Source: Campylobacter concisus
GTDB taxonomy: Bacteria > Campylobacterota > Campylobacteria > Campylobacterales > Campylobacteraceae
DNA length: 64,000 nt
Assembly: GCF_015229955.1 (NCBI RefSeq)
Contig: NZ_JAAKYZ010000002.1
Location: 1-64,000 of the forward strand
Direction: 5' to 3'
Both the position numbers and the translations under genes were made by a program. The notes under the pieces were generated by a model. That model saw only the letters and a list, made by a program, of their open reading frames with translations, was not told the origin of the DNA and ran no database searches. The number at the start of each line of letters is the position of its first letter. Position 1 is the first letter of the stretch. Below, piece by piece: positions 46,424 through 56,339 of the stretch.

Positions 46424-46443
46424 ATAGCGTTTAATACAGTTTA

Positions 46444-46839
46444 TTACCAAACTGTACAAAGAACTTCGCCGCCAACGCCAGCTTTACTTGCTTCAATACC
46501 GCTCATAACGCCTTTACTTGTGCTAACGATAACTGTTCCGTAACCATTTTTAAAACGCTTAATGTCGTCTTTGCCTTGATAAACACGGCGACCAGGTTTT
46601 GAAACCCTTTTAAGCTCATTTATAACGCTTCTGCCGTACTCATCATACTTTAAAACTACGTTTATAAATTTCTTGTTACCTTCTTCAATAACGTTGTAGC
46701 TCTCTACATAGCCTTTTGCTGCAAGGATAGAAAGAGTAGCCTCAACAACCTTAGAATGAAGCAATTTCGCAGTTTCAAGCTTTCTCATACTTGCATTTCT
46801 AATGCGTGTTAATCCATCTGATATTAAATCGTTTAACAT
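46444..46839 (-). CDS. rpsH: Ribosomal protein uS8
   Basis: 131 residues; [18 protein letters not shown] start and [20 protein letters not shown] near the end. In E. coli S8 represses the spc operon by binding its mRNA; the structured spacer just downstream makes this worth noting, though the E. coli site is elsewhere (at rplE). Confidence 0.98.
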   Translation of the reverse strand: MLNDLISDGLTRIRNASMRKLETAKLLHSKVVEATLSILAAKGYVESYNVIEEGNKKFINVVLKYDEYGRSVINELKRVSKPGRRVYQGKDDIKRFKNGYGTVIVSTSKGVMSGIEASKAGVGGEVLCTVW

Positions 46840-46848
46840 TTCTCTTCC

Positions 46849-47034
46849 TTACCAACTTGCTTTTTTAAGACCAGGTATCAGGCCTTCGTTAGCCATTTTT
46901 CTTAGGCAAACACGGCAAATTCCAAAATCTTTATAAACAGAGTGCGGACGACCGCAAATTTGGCATCTAGTATAGCCGCGAACCGCAAATTTTGGCTTGC
47001 GCGCAGCTTTTGCTATCATTGATTTCTTTGCCAT
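46849..47034 (-). CDS. rpsN: Ribosomal protein uS14, zinc-binding type
   Basis: 61 residues from the Met at 47034 ([20 protein letters not shown]); a longer frame upstream reads into rplE and is not used. C24, C27, C40 and C43 form the zinc knuckle of the short S14 (type Z). The start is 1 bp past the rplE stop. Confidence 0.97.
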   Translation of the reverse strand: MAKKSMIAKAARKPKFAVRGYTRCQICGRPHSVYKDFGICRVCLRKMANEGLIPGLKKASW

Positions 47035-47035
47035 T

Positions 47036-47581
47036 TTACTTTCCTTTTGCAAACGGCACACCAAATAGCTCTAGCAATTTGAATGCCTCTTTATCATTTT
47101 TAGCCGTAGTAGCAATCGTAATATTCATACCATGAGTTCGTAAAATTTTATCATACTCAACCTCTGGAAACATTAGCTGCTCACTAAGACCGAAGTTATA
47201 GTTTCCACGTCCATCAAAGCCATTTTTTGGAAGACCACGGAAGTCTTTAACTCTTGGGAGAGCAACGCTGATTAGCTTATCTAAGAAAGCATACATTTGC
47301 TCTTTTCTCAAAGTTACTTTGATACCAACAGGGAAACCTTCGCGAACTTTAAAGCCAGCAACTGATTTTTTAGCATCAGTGATAACTGCTTTTTGTCCAG
47401 CGATAAGTGAAATGGTATCAGCCATATTTTGAAGCACTTTCTGATCTTTAGCAGAGTCTCCAGCGCCTACACTGATCACAATTTTCTCGAGTGCAGGGAT
47501 AAGCATTGGATTTTTGATGTCAAATTCTTTTACGAGAGCTGGCTTGATAGTTTCGTTAAATTTATCTTTTAATCTACTCAT
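47036..47581 (-). CDS. rplE: Ribosomal protein uL5
   Basis: 181 residues; [20 protein letters not shown] and [20 protein letters not shown] are conserved. Binds 5S rRNA and the P-site tRNA. 5 bp after rplX. Confidence 0.98.
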
Positions 47582-47586
47582 ATCTC

Positions 47587-47823
47587 TTATCCTTCAACTT
47601 TCGCGACGTTTGATATGTCAATTGGCATCTCTTTATTTACGTGACCACCATTTGGAGTTTTTTCGCTTGGTTTGATAGCTTTTTTAGCTATTTTGCATCC
47701 CTCAACTATAACCTGACCTTTTTTTGCAAGAACTGTTAAAATTTTACCAGTTTTGCCTTTATCGTCACCAGCGATGATCTTAACGGTATCGCCTTTTTTG
47801 ACTTTAAATTTTACATTAGCCAT
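47587..47823 (-). CDS. rplX: Ribosomal protein uL24
   Basis: 78 residues with the KOW motif [20 protein letters not shown] at about 9-28. Shorter than E. coli L24 (about 104) but normal for Campylobacter. Assembly initiator. Shares one base with rplN. Confidence 0.97.
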
Positions 47824-48191
47824 TATAAAACCTCCGGAGCTAGCGAAACAATCTTCATAAAGTTAGCATATCTAACTTCACGTCCAACTGGTCCAAAAAT
47901 ACGAGTGCCGACTGGCTCTTTTTTGCTATCAAGTATAACAGCTGCGTTCTCGTCAAAGCGGATTAGCGAACCATTATCTCTTTGAACCTCTCTTTTAGTT
48001 CTTACAACAACAGCTTTTACAACCTGTCCTTTTTTGATCTTACCATTTGGAAGAGCTTTTTTAACAGAGCAAACTATGATATCACCAAGTGTAGCGTATC
48101 TTCTTTTGCTGCCGCCAAGAACTTTTATACACATTAATTCTTTTGCACCGCTGTTATCAGCAACTGCAAGTCTTGTAAAACTTTGAATCAT
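47823..48191 (-). CDS. rplN: Ribosomal protein uL14
   Basis: 122 residues; [20 protein letters not shown] start and [20 protein letters not shown] end. Part of the subunit interface. Shares one base with rpsQ. Confidence 0.98.
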   Translation of the reverse strand: MIQSFTRLAVADNSGAKELMCIKVLGGSKRRYATLGDIIVCSVKKALPNGKIKKGQVVKAVVVRTKREVQRDNGSLIRFDENAAVILDSKKEPVGTRIFGPVGREVRYANFMKIVSLAPEVL

Positions 48192-48442
48192 TACTCAACT
48201 CCCTTTGCCAATACAGCTTTTAAGCGAAAATTCTTGCGAGCTGAAAGTGGTCTGCACTCAACTGCAACAACTGTATCGCCTGCTCTTGTCTCATTTTTCT
48301 CATCATGAACTAAATATTTTTTAAAGCGTTTTACAAATTTATGGTATCTTGGGTGCATAACGCGTCTTTCTACCAAAATAGTAGCTGTTTTATCTCCAGC
48401 TTTTTGTAAAACAACACCTTGAATTTCTCTTTTTAATGCCAT
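48191..48442 (-). CDS. rpsQ: Ribosomal protein uS17
   Basis: 83 residues from [20 protein letters not shown]; a Met eight codons earlier is in the rpmC overlap and unlikely. OB fold with [19 protein letters not shown]. Binds 16S rRNA early. 1 bp after rpmC. Confidence 0.97.
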   Translation of the reverse strand: MALKREIQGVVLQKAGDKTATILVERRVMHPRYHKFVKRFKKYLVHDEKNETRAGDTVVAVECRPLSARKNFRLKAVLAKGVE

Positions 48443-48443
48443 T

Positions 48444-48638
48444 TTACGCCCCTTGTCTTGTTGCACTAATTGCAGTGTTGATCTGAGCTATCTCTTTACG
48501 AACAGCACTAATCTCATTAGGGTTGCTTAACTGCATAGTTTTTAGCTTTTGTCTTAAAGTAAACAAAAGCACCTTTTTCTCTTTTAGCAACGCGTTTAAT
48601 TCTGCAACGCTCTTATCTTTTAACTCAGTATATTTCAT
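48444..48638 (-). CDS. rpmC: Ribosomal protein uL29
   Basis: 64 residues from [20 protein letters not shown]; starting two codons earlier is also possible. Contains [19 protein letters not shown]. Two-helix protein at the tunnel exit. Overlaps rplP by 14 bp. Confidence 0.96.
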
Positions 48639-49050
48639 TTTCACTCTCTCGCGTTACAAATTTTGATTTGAAAGGAAGTTTGTGTAAAGCCAAAGTTAGA
48701 GCTTCACGAGCTAACTCTTCGCTAACACCAGCCATCTCAAATATTATACGACCAGGTTTGATATTCATAACCCACTCTTCAACTCCAGCCTTACCTTTAC
48801 CCATACGAGTTTGTAGAGGTTTTTTAGTAAGTGGCTTATCAGGGAAAACCCTAATCCAAATTTTAGCCTGTCTTTTTACGTGACGAGTTAGAGCTTGACG
48901 AGCAGCTTCTATTTGGCGAGAATTTATTCTACCAGCTTCAACAGCCTTAAGTGCAAATTCGCCAGTTGCTAAAGATGCTCCACGAGTCGCATAACCACGG
49001 TTGCGACCTTTCATTTGCTTACGAAATTTCGTTCTTTTAGGCATCAACAT
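48625..49050 (-). CDS. rplP: Ribosomal protein uL16
   Basis: 141 residues; [20 protein letters not shown] start, [20 protein letters not shown] later. Near the A-site tRNA elbow. 2 bp after rpsC. Confidence 0.98.
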
Positions 49051-49052
49051 AA

Positions 49053-49751
49053 TTATTTACCTCTTCTTGCTCTACGTGTTTTCTTAGGTGCTTCTTCTTC
49101 AGTTTTCTCAGGTTGAACACCTTTTTGAAGAACCTCACCTTTAAAAATCCATACTTTAATACCTATGTTTCCATAAGTCGTATGAGCCTCAGCTACACCG
49201 TAATCGATCTTTGCTCTAAGAGTATGAAGCGGAACGCGACCTTCTAGATACCACTCGGTTCTTGCCATCTCAGCGCCACCTAAACGACCAGCAACTGAAA
49301 TTTTGATACCTTTAGCACCTGATTTTTGAGCACCTTGGATAACTTTTTTCATAGCACGCCTAAATGCGACACGCTTTTCAAGTTGCATAGCTACATTTTC
49401 AGCAGCAAGTTGAGCTGAAGCTTGAGCTTTTCTTTCTTCTTTAATATTTACATTTACTTCTTTGCCAATAAGTTTGCTAACTTCATTCTTTAGGTTTTCA
49501 ACATCTTGACCTTTTTTGCCGATGATGATACCAGGACGAGCTGCAACTACGGTTACACGAAGTTTTTTAGCCGTTCTTTCGATTAGAATTTGGCTAATTC
49601 CTGCATAGTAAAGTTTTTTCTTTAAAAATGCACGAATTTTATAATCTTCACCGATATTTTCAGGAAGACTTTGTTTGGTTGGAAACCATCTAGATTCCCA
49701 GTTGCGGTTAATTCCTAGTCTAAGACCTATTGGATTTACTTTTTGTCCCAT
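49053..49751 (-). CDS. rpsC: Ribosomal protein uS3
   Basis: 232 residues with a KH domain ([20 protein letters not shown], about 69-88) and the S3 C-terminal domain ([20 protein letters not shown]). mRNA entry helicase site. Basic tail. 1 bp after rplV. Confidence 0.98.
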   Translation of the reverse strand: MGQKVNPIGLRLGINRNWESRWFPTKQSLPENIGEDYKIRAFLKKKLYYAGISQILIERTAKKLRVTVVAARPGIIIGKKGQDVENLKNEVSKLIGKEVNVNIKEERKAQASAQLAAENVAMQLEKRVAFRRAMKKVIQGAQKSGAKGIKISVAGRLGGAEMARTEWYLEGRVPLHTLRAKIDYGVAEAHTTYGNIGIKVWIFKGEVLQKGVQPEKTEEEAPKKTRRARRGK

Positions 49752-49752
49752 A

Positions 49753-50085
49753 TTATGCTTCCTTCTTTTCAGGTTTAGATACTTCTACCATTACATGAGA
49801 AGTAGGTTTGCGAATTTTGCTCGCTGTTCCTCTTGCTCTTGGTCTAAATCTCTTTAATACAGGACCAGCGTCAACGCGGCAACTAGTTACTACAACTTCT
49901 TCTGGCTCAAATCCGCCATTTGCTACTGCTGAGCTAATAGCGTTTGCTATAAATTTAGCACCACGATTTGGCATAAATTGCAAGCTTGCAAGCGCTAGCT
50001 CAGCATTCATACCTTGAACTTCTCTTGCTATAAGTCTTGCTTTTGTAGGAGAAAGTCTTACGAATTTTATAATTGCTTTACTCAT
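49753..50085 (-). CDS. rplV: Ribosomal protein uL22
   Basis: 110 residues; [20 protein letters not shown] and the tunnel loop [18 protein letters not shown]. Lines the exit tunnel where macrolides bind. 11 bp after rpsS. Confidence 0.98.
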   Translation of the reverse strand: MSKAIIKFVRLSPTKARLIAREVQGMNAELALASLQFMPNRGAKFIANAISSAVANGGFEPEEVVVTSCRVDAGPVLKRFRPRARGTASKIRKPTSHVMVEVSKPEKKEA

Positions 50086-50096
50086 ATTATCTCCCC

Positions 50097-50378
50097 TTAC
50101 TTGCCGATTTTCTTTTGCACTGAGCCTTTGTGACCCTTAAATGTGCGTGTTGGAGCAAATTCGCCAAGTTTATAGCCTATATGATTTTCTGTAACATATA
50201 CAGGAATAAAGCTCTTGCCATTATGAACGTTAAATGTTAGTCCAATCATTTCAGGTACAATCGTGCTACGTCTTGACCAAGTTTTGATTGGTTTGTTATC
50301 GTTTGCATTTTTTGCGGCAATAACTTTTTTCATTACATGATCATCTACGAAAGGACCTTTTTTGAGTGATCTTGCCAT
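50097..50378 (-). CDS. rpsS: Ribosomal protein uS19
   Basis: 93 residues; [20 protein letters not shown] start, [20 protein letters not shown] and [12 protein letters not shown]. Head of the small subunit, next to S13. 2 bp after rplB. Confidence 0.98.
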   Translation of the reverse strand: MARSLKKGPFVDDHVMKKVIAAKNANDNKPIKTWSRRSTIVPEMIGLTFNVHNGKSFIPVYVTENHIGYKLGEFAPTRTFKGHKGSVQKKIGK

Positions 50379-50380
50379 CT

Positions 50381-51214
50381 CTATTTTCCTTTCCTTCTTG
50401 AAATTATAAGCTTATCGCTAGCTTTTTTACGGCGAGTCTTAGCACCTTTAGTTGGTTTACCCCATGGAGTAACTGGGTGACGGCCTGAATTTTTCTTACC
50501 TTCACCACCACCGTGTGGGTGATCAACTGGGTTCATAGCAGAACCACGTGTTTGTGGGCGGATACCGCGGTGGCGATTACGTCCAGCTTTACCGATAGTG
50601 ATGTTAGCCCAGTCTTCGTTGCCAACTACACCGATACTTGCCATACACTCAGCTAGTACTTGTCTCATCTCGCCACTTGGCATTCTTAAGATAACGTACT
50701 TCTCTTCTTTACCCATTAGCTGAGCATAACCGCCAGCTGAACGAGCTATCTGAGCGCCTTTGCCAGGTTTTAGCTCTACGTTATGAACGATAGTACCAAC
50801 TGGGATAAATCTTAGTTTCATAGCGTTGCCTGGTTTAATATCTAGTGAGCCCTCATCGATAGATGCGATAACGTCGCCAACATTTAGGCCATTTGGTCTA
50901 ATGATATAGCGCTTTTCGCCATCTTTATAAGCTATAAGAGCGATACGGCAGTTTCTGTTTGGATCGTATTCGATCGCTTCAACTTTACCTTCTATACCAA
51001 ATTTGCGACGTTTAAAGTCGATAATACGATAAAGTTTTTTTGCACCTGCCTCTTTATGTCTTGAAGTTATACGACCATTGTTATTTCTACCGCCAGATGC
51101 AGGTATTTTAACAAGCAAGCTTCTAACGCTTGGTTTAGCTGTTATATCTTCAGAGCTTAGTCCAGTCATATATCTACGACTAGGTGTATATGGTTTATAT
51201 GATTTTATAGCCAT
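50381..51214 (-). CDS. rplB: Ribosomal protein uL2
   Basis: 277 residues; [20 protein letters not shown], and the peptidyl-transferase-proximal [14 protein letters not shown] with its conserved His. Required for subunit joining. 1 bp after rplW. Confidence 0.98.
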   Translation of the reverse strand: MAIKSYKPYTPSRRYMTGLSSEDITAKPSVRSLLVKIPASGGRNNNGRITSRHKEAGAKKLYRIIDFKRRKFGIEGKVEAIEYDPNRNCRIALIAYKDGEKRYIIRPNGLNVGDVIASIDEGSLDIKPGNAMKLRFIPVGTIVHNVELKPGKGAQIARSAGGYAQLMGKEEKYVILRMPSGEMRQVLAECMASIGVVGNEDWANITIGKAGRNRHRGIRPQTRGSAMNPVDHPHGGGEGKKNSGRHPVTPWGKPTKGAKTRRKKASDKLIISRRKGK

Positions 51215-51215
51215 C

Positions 51216-51497
51216 TTACGCCTCCGTATTTTCTAGGCTTACGCCTTCAGGTAACTTAACGTAGAATTTCTTTATCTCGTCACGTTGGCCTGCTCTTCCT
51301 CTAAAACGCTTAACCTTGCCGCTAATTCTAAGTGAATTTACGCGAACAGGCGTTACTCCAAAATACTCTTGTAAAACCGCTTTTAAGCTGTTTTTTGTAA
51401 CTCTTGGTGAAGTTTGGATAACAACAACGCCTTGTTCTTGAAGGCCTAGAGTTTTTTCTGTATAAATAATTGTTTTGATATCAGTTATATCCGCCAT
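51216..51497 (-). CDS. rplW: Ribosomal protein uL23
   Basis: 93 residues; [20 protein letters not shown] and [20 protein letters not shown]. Docking site for trigger factor and SRP at the tunnel exit. 1 bp after rplD. Confidence 0.97.
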
Positions 51498-51498
51498 T

Positions 51499-52113
51499 TT
51501 AGCCCTCTTTTGTTATAGTTTTTAGTGCAGCTTTTTCAATGATAACCGAACTAAATGTAGAGACAAGATAAGCATTTACCTCATTTGCATCTACTACATA
51601 GCAGTTTGCTAAATTTCTAAAAGCAAGTAGTGTTTTATCGTCTAGTAAATCTTTAACGATAAGCGCGTCTTTTACTTTTAAATTTTTGATGATATTAGCT
51701 GCATCTTTTGTCTTTCCAGACTCGATTGAGATGCTATCTACTGCGAAAATTTTACCATCTTGTGCTTTTACTGCCAAAGCGTACTCAAGAGCTAGTCTTT
51801 TTTGTTTTTTATTGACTTTTTGAAAATAGTTTTTCTCGTTTGTTGGACCAAATGCAACTGCACCGCCTACCCAAACGTTAGTTCTAGTTGAACCCGCTCT
51901 TGCACCACCACGTCCTTTTTGTCTCCATGGTTTTTTACCACCACCGCTTACAAAAGCACGGCTTTTAGTATGAGCCGTATTTGCTCTTATACCAGCAAGG
52001 TAAGATTTTACATAAAGATATAGGTTGTGCGGATTTACTTCAGCGTAGCTTGCAGGAAGCTCTAACTCGCCTGAATTTTCAAATTTATCGTTTAATACGT
52101 GAATTTTACTCAT
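51499..52113 (-). CDS. rplD: Ribosomal protein uL4
   Basis: 204 residues; [20 protein letters not shown] is the tunnel loop and [20 protein letters not shown] follows. In E. coli L4 also controls the S10 operon through the leader; a leader hairpin exists here (53041-53056), but shared control is unproven. Overlaps rplC by 4 bp. Confidence 0.98.
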
Positions 52114-52688
52114 TTTACAATCCTTATTTTACCCATTGCACCATTGTGACCAGGAACGCAACCTTTTACAACTACGATGCCATTTTGAGCGTCAAAGCTT
52201 ATTAGCTCGTTTTTAACAGTAACTTTCTCATTGCCCATGTGTCCTGCCATTTTCATACCTGGTTGAACACGACCTGGCCATTCGCAGTTACCGATTGAAC
52301 CGTGGCGTCTGTGGAAACGTGAGCCGTGGCTTTTTGGACCACCACCAAAACCATGTCTTTTTACCACACCTTGGTAGCCTCTACCTTTTGAGTTAAAGCT
52401 AACTTTTAAAATTTTAGCCTCATTTAATGGTGTAAAGTCTAGGTTTCCAACTTCGCTATTAGCTACTTCAAGCGTAGCAAATTTGTTAAATTCTGCAGTC
52501 AGATTGTATTTTTTTTGCTGACCAGCGATAGCTTTGTTGTTTGCTTTAGTGTGGGCATACGCTACGATAGCACGTTTGTTTTCGTCGATCTCACATACTT
52601 TAGCCTCAACTAGCTTAAGTAGTGTAACTGGCGTACTCTTCGTGGCAATCGTTCTACTCATGCCTATTTTTTCTACAATATATTCCAT
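52110..52688 (-). CDS. rplC: Ribosomal protein uL3
   Basis: 192 residues; [20 protein letters not shown], then [20 protein letters not shown] and [12 protein letters not shown]. Early assembly protein near the peptidyl transferase centre. 20 bp after rpsJ. Confidence 0.98.
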   Translation of the reverse strand: MEYIVEKIGMSRTIATKSTPVTLLKLVEAKVCEIDENKRAIVAYAHTKANNKAIAGQQKKYNLTAEFNKFATLEVANSEVGNLDFTPLNEAKILKVSFNSKGRGYQGVVKRHGFGGGPKSHGSRFHRRHGSIGNCEWPGRVQPGMKMAGHMGNEKVTVKNELISFDAQNGIVVVKGCVPGHNGAMGKIRIVK

Positions 52689-52708
52689 ACTCTTATCCTT
52701 TTGTCCGC

Positions 52709-53017
52709 TTATTTCATCGCACGAACTTCGACATTAACTTCTGGAGCTAGGTCGAGTTTTGTTAGGCTATCTACAGTTTCTGGAGTAGCAGCTACGATGT
52801 CAAGCATACGAGCGTGTATTCTCATCTCAAACTGCTCACGTGAGTCTTTGTTGATGTGTGGAGATTTTAAGACTGTATAGCGTTTGATCTTTGTAGGCAT
52901 TGGTACCGGGCCACGAACGTCGGCACCTGTTCGTTTGACAGCTTCTACGATTGCTGCAACAGTGCGGTCTAGAACTCTATGGTCGTAAGCTTTTAGCTTT
53001 AACCTGATTCTTTCCAT
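52709..53017 (-). CDS. rpsJ: Ribosomal protein uS10
   Basis: 102 residues from [20 protein letters not shown]. The frame extends 10 codons upstream to another Met, but that would lie in the leader and lacks family support; the chosen start has an AAAGGAAAA ribosome site. [20 protein letters not shown] is conserved. First gene of the cluster. Confidence 0.97.
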   Translation of the reverse strand: MERIRLKLKAYDHRVLDRTVAAIVEAVKRTGADVRGPVPMPTKIKRYTVLKSPHINKDSREQFEMRIHARMLDIVAATPETVDSLTKLDLAPEVNVEVRAMK

Positions 53018-53040
53018 GTGTTTTCCTTTAAAAAGAACTT

Positions 53041-53056
53041 GTCGCAAACTCGCGAC
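53041..53056 (-). promoter_or_regulatory. Leader hairpin of the S10 cluster
   Basis: On the minus strand GTCGC-GAGTTT-GCGAC is followed by AAGTTCTTTTT, 24 bp before the rpsJ start. It looks like a weak terminator inside the leader, so attenuation is possible. Confidence 0.45.
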
Positions 53057-53150
53057 CTCTTTACATCAAAATAACCCGCATAGGATCAAGCGATCGTACG
53101 AGCAAGACATAAGGTCTTTCGTAAAGAGACTGCGATTTTACAAAAAAGCT

Positions 53151-53156
53151 ATTATA
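53151..53156 (-). promoter_or_regulatory. -10 box of the S10 cluster
   Basis: TATAAT on the minus strand, giving a leader of about 125 nt before rpsJ. A TTGACA lies only 2 bp upstream and so cannot be the -35 box of this promoter. Confidence 0.5.
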
Positions 53157-53273
53157 GTTGTCAAGAAAAACGTTATTTTTTGATGAATTTTGATTAATTA
53201 TTTCCTTTTAATAAGGAAGATATAAAATTTAAAAAGATAAAATTCAAAGAAAATAAAATTTTAAAGAGAAAAG

Positions 53274-56200
53274 ATGCCGATCTTTAATCCAAAATTCTTA
53301 CTAACCCAAGATCAAGACGAAGAAAAGCTTAAAAAGCGTTATGCAAATTTGCAAATGTATCAGGCAAAAGCTAGCGACATTAAGAATTTCAAAGAAGAAA
53401 AATTTCAGACACAGTTTCTAAAAGATATCTTTGAAAACTGCCTTGGCTACACTTTAGATACTACCGATCCTACAAATTTCAATCTTGAGCGTGAGAAAAA
53501 GAACGAAACTGACGGCAAAAAAGCAGATGGAGCGATACTAATAAATAGCGAAGTTAGATGCGTGATCGAGCTAAAAGATCAGACTACACAGCATCTTGAT
53601 AAAACTCCATCCAACCGCGAGCTTAGCCCAGTAGATCAAGCCTTTCGCTATTTTATCTCGCATGAAAATGCCAAATATGTCGTTGTTTCAAATTTTAATG
53701 AATTGCGCTTTTACATCGGCAATAAAACAACATTTGAAAAATTTGACCTTTTTACAGCAAGCTTTGAGGAGTTTAAGAAACTTCATTTACTGCTTAGCTT
53801 TGAGAGCATTAGCACAGATCTGCCACTAAAGCTAAAAGAGAAATTTGCCACTCACGAGCGCGAAATTTCAAATAAATTTTATAAAGACTTTAGCGCATTT
53901 AGACTCACTCTTTTTAAAAATATTTGCAAAAACAATACTAGCATTGATAAAAATAGGCTTTTAAGCCTAACTCAAAAACTATGTGATAGGTTTGTCTTTA
54001 TACTATTTGCCGAAGACCGCGGACTACTAAGACTTCGCACGATAGCCGAGATAAAAGATAAATTTCAAAACCAAGTTACTGAGCTTAGTTTTTATGACTT
54101 TTACAAAATTTACTTTAAAGCCATTGATGAAGGTAGTGAACGTCTTGATATCAAACGCTACAATGGCGGACTTTTTGCCACAGATACTGAGCTTGATGCG
54201 CTAAAGATAGACGATAGTGTGCTTGAAGCGCAGTTTTTAAGCGACTATGACTTTTTAAGCGACATCGGTGTAAATATCCTAGGACATATCTTTGAAAGCT
54301 CACTAAACGACCTTGAAGAGCTAAATGCGCAAATAAATGGAAATGAATTTGATGCCAAACAGAGCAAACGTAAAAAAGATGGCATATTTTATACACCAGA
54401 GTTTATAACAGAATTTATAATCGAAAATTCACTTGGCATGCTTTGTAAAGCTAAAAAAGATGAGCTAGGGCTTGATCTAAATGAGCTATTAGCACCAAAA
54501 AACCCAAAAAAATTAACCAAAGCAGAAAGTGAGATCAAGGACAAAATTTACGCTTACCGCGAGTGGCTCTTATCTCTTAAGATACTTGATCCAGCTTGTG
54601 GCTCTGGTGCGTTTTTAAACCAAGCTTTAGAATTTCTCATTAGCGAACATGGCACATTAGACACTTACCGCAAAGTATATGAGGGCGAGAGCTTGGGACT
54701 TTACGATATAGAAAGCACCATTTTAGAAAATAACCTTTACGGCGTAGATATGAATGCCGATGCAGTCGAGATCGCCAGACTATCTCTTTGGCTCCGCACA
54801 GCTGCAAAAGGACGAGTTTTAACAGATCTTAGTAAAAATTTAGTAGCTGCAAACTCGCTTTTAGAATTTCCTTTTGACTTTAAATTTGATGTCGTGATCG
54901 GCAATCCTCCCTATGTCAGACAAGAGGCGATAAAAGAGCAAAAGCCAGCCCTACAAAAATATAAAGTTTATAGTGGCACGGCTGATTTGTTTGTCTATTT
55001 TTATGAGCTTGGCATTACGCATCTAAAAGAAAGTGGGCTTTTAGGTTTTATATGTTCAAATAAATTTTTCCGTGCCAGCTATGGTGAAAATTTACGTAAA
55101 TTTATATTAGAAAATACGCAAATAACACACATTATTGATTTTGCTGGGGTTAAAGTTTTTGAAGATGCGAGCGTAGATAGTGCGGTTACTATTTTTAGAA
55201 AAATAAGAGCTGGTGAAAATTCAAAATTTAATTTCCTGGCTTCAAGCACCATAAATTTAAAAACGCAAAAATTTATCAAAATACCACAATCCACACTAAA
55301 CGAAACAAATTTCACTTTCCTTGATAAGAGCAAATTTGAGCTAAAAAGCAAGATCGAAAAAGTTGCAAAGCCATTAAAAGATTGGGGTGTAAATATTTAT
55401 CGTGGAATTTTAACTGGGCTAAACGATGCTTTCATTATTGATAGCGACACCCGTGATAAAATTTTAAATAACTGCGTCGGAGAAGAAAGAGAACGGACAC
55501 AAAAGCTCATTAGACCGATCTTAAGGGGTCGAGATATAAAGCGTTATGACTATGAGTGGGCTGGGCTATGGCTCATTTGCACATTTCCAGCGTTAAAGAT
55601 AGATATTGAAAATTTTCCAAGTCTTAAGGGATATTTACAAAATTTCTTGCCTTATATAGCACAAAGTGGCGAAACCATAAATGGTAAAAAATGCCGCAAA
55701 AAAACATCAAATAAATGGTTTGAGACGCAAGATAACATCGCTTATTATGAGGAATTCGAAAAAGAGAAAATTTTATGTGCCAGAATGGTGCAAAGCCCAA
55801 AATTTGCTTACGATACAAATAATAATATTCCAGACAATACTGCATATTGCATAACTGGCGAAAATTTAAAATTTTTATTAGCTTTTTTAAATTCAACAGC
55901 TGTTTATAAAATTTTCAACTTTTTCTATGCTGGAGGCGGACTTGAAGGCGAAATAAAAATAAATCGCTTAGAGATTTTACCTATTCCCCAAATCACGCCA
56001 CAAAATGAAAATTTATCAAACGAGATAATAAATTTGGTCGATGAAATTTTAAAGGCCAATGAAAAGATCAAGCTTTACGAGAAGCACATGCCTACTTTAA
56101 CTCTTGATGAAAAGCTAGAAGCCAAAGAAAATATCGACGCGCTAAACGACAAAATCAAGGCAAGTGACGAAAAAATAGACAAACTTGTTTTTGAGCTTTA

Positions 56201-56339
56201 TGAACTAACAAGCGATGAGATCGCGCTTATAGCAAAAAAAAAGGGGGGGGGAATTGACGGCATAACAAAAATTTACATATACATCTTACAAAGGGGAGAA
56301 AATGAACCAATTAGAGCTTTATTACAATCAGCCGCTTAA
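53274..56339 (+). CDS. Type IIG restriction-modification enzyme
   Basis: 1021 residues in one chain. The N-terminal nuclease region has D85 and E99-L-K101 (VIELKDQ), a PD-(D/E)xK pattern. The N6-adenine methylase core has LDPACGSGAFLNQ (motif I, from 438) and GNPPYVRQE (catalytic N544-P-P-Y547). A TaqI-like target recognition domain covers about 690-960, then a coiled coil. It would methylate and cut its own target site. An A9-G9 tract at 56234-56251 is close to the 3' end; with G8 or G10 the protein would end 12-15 residues earlier. It overlaps the next gene by 38 bp. AT-rich promoter region (TATAAA at 53221). Confidence 0.9.
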   Translation: MPIFNPKFLLTQDQDEEKLKKRYANLQMYQAKASDIKNFKEEKFQTQFLKDIFENCLGYTLDTTDPTNFNLEREKKNETDGKKADGAILINSEVRCVIELKDQTTQHLDKTPSNRELSPVDQAFRYFISHENAKYVVVSNFNELRFYIGNKTTFEKFDLFTASFEEFKKLHLLLSFESISTDLPLKLKEKFATHEREISNKFYKDFSAFRLTLFKNICKNNTSIDKNRLLSLTQKLCDRFVFILFAEDRGLLRLRTIAEIKDKFQNQVTELSFYDFYKIYFKAIDEGSERLDIKRYNGGLFATDTELDALKIDDSVLEAQFLSDYDFLSDIGVNILGHIFESSLNDLEELNAQINGNEFDAKQSKRKKDGIFYTPEFITEFIIENSLGMLCKAKKDELGLDLNELLAPKNPKKLTKAESEIKDKIYAYREWLLSLKILDPACGSGAFLNQALEFLISEHGTLDTYRKVYEGESLGLYDIESTILENNLYGVDMNADAVEIARLSLWLRTAAKGRVLTDLSKNLVAANSLLEFPFDFKFDVVIGNPPYVRQEAIKEQKPALQKYKVYSGTADLFVYFYELGITHLKESGLLGFICSNKFFRASYGENLRKFILENTQITHIIDFAGVKVFEDASVDSAVTIFRKIRAGENSKFNFLASSTINLKTQKFIKIPQSTLNETNFTFLDKSKFELKSKIEKVAKPLKDWGVNIYRGILTGLNDAFIIDSDTRDKILNNCVGEERERTQKLIRPILRGRDIKRYDYEWAGLWLICTFPALKIDIENFPSLKGYLQNFLPYIAQSGETINGKKCRKKTSNKWFETQDNIAYYEEFEKEKILCARMVQSPKFAYDTNNNIPDNTAYCITGENLKFLLAFLNSTAVYKIFNFFYAGGGLEGEIKINRLEILPIPQITPQNENLSNEIINLVDEILKANEKIKLYEKHMPTLTLDEKLEAKENIDALNDKIKASDEKIDKLVFELYELTSDEIALIAKKKGGGIDGITKIYIYILQRGENEPIRALLQSAA
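56234..56251 (+). repeat. A9-G9 homopolymer tract (contingency locus)
   Basis: Nine A then nine G inside the last codons of the type IIG gene. Poly-G of eight or more is the usual phase-variable repeat in Campylobacter. G9 gives the long end to 56339; G8 stops at 56263-56265; G10 stops at the TGA right after the tract. Confidence 0.8.

Noticed and set aside
53159..53164. TTGACA as -35 box of the S10 cluster
   Set aside because: It is only 2 bp from the TATAAT, far from the 16-18 bp needed.
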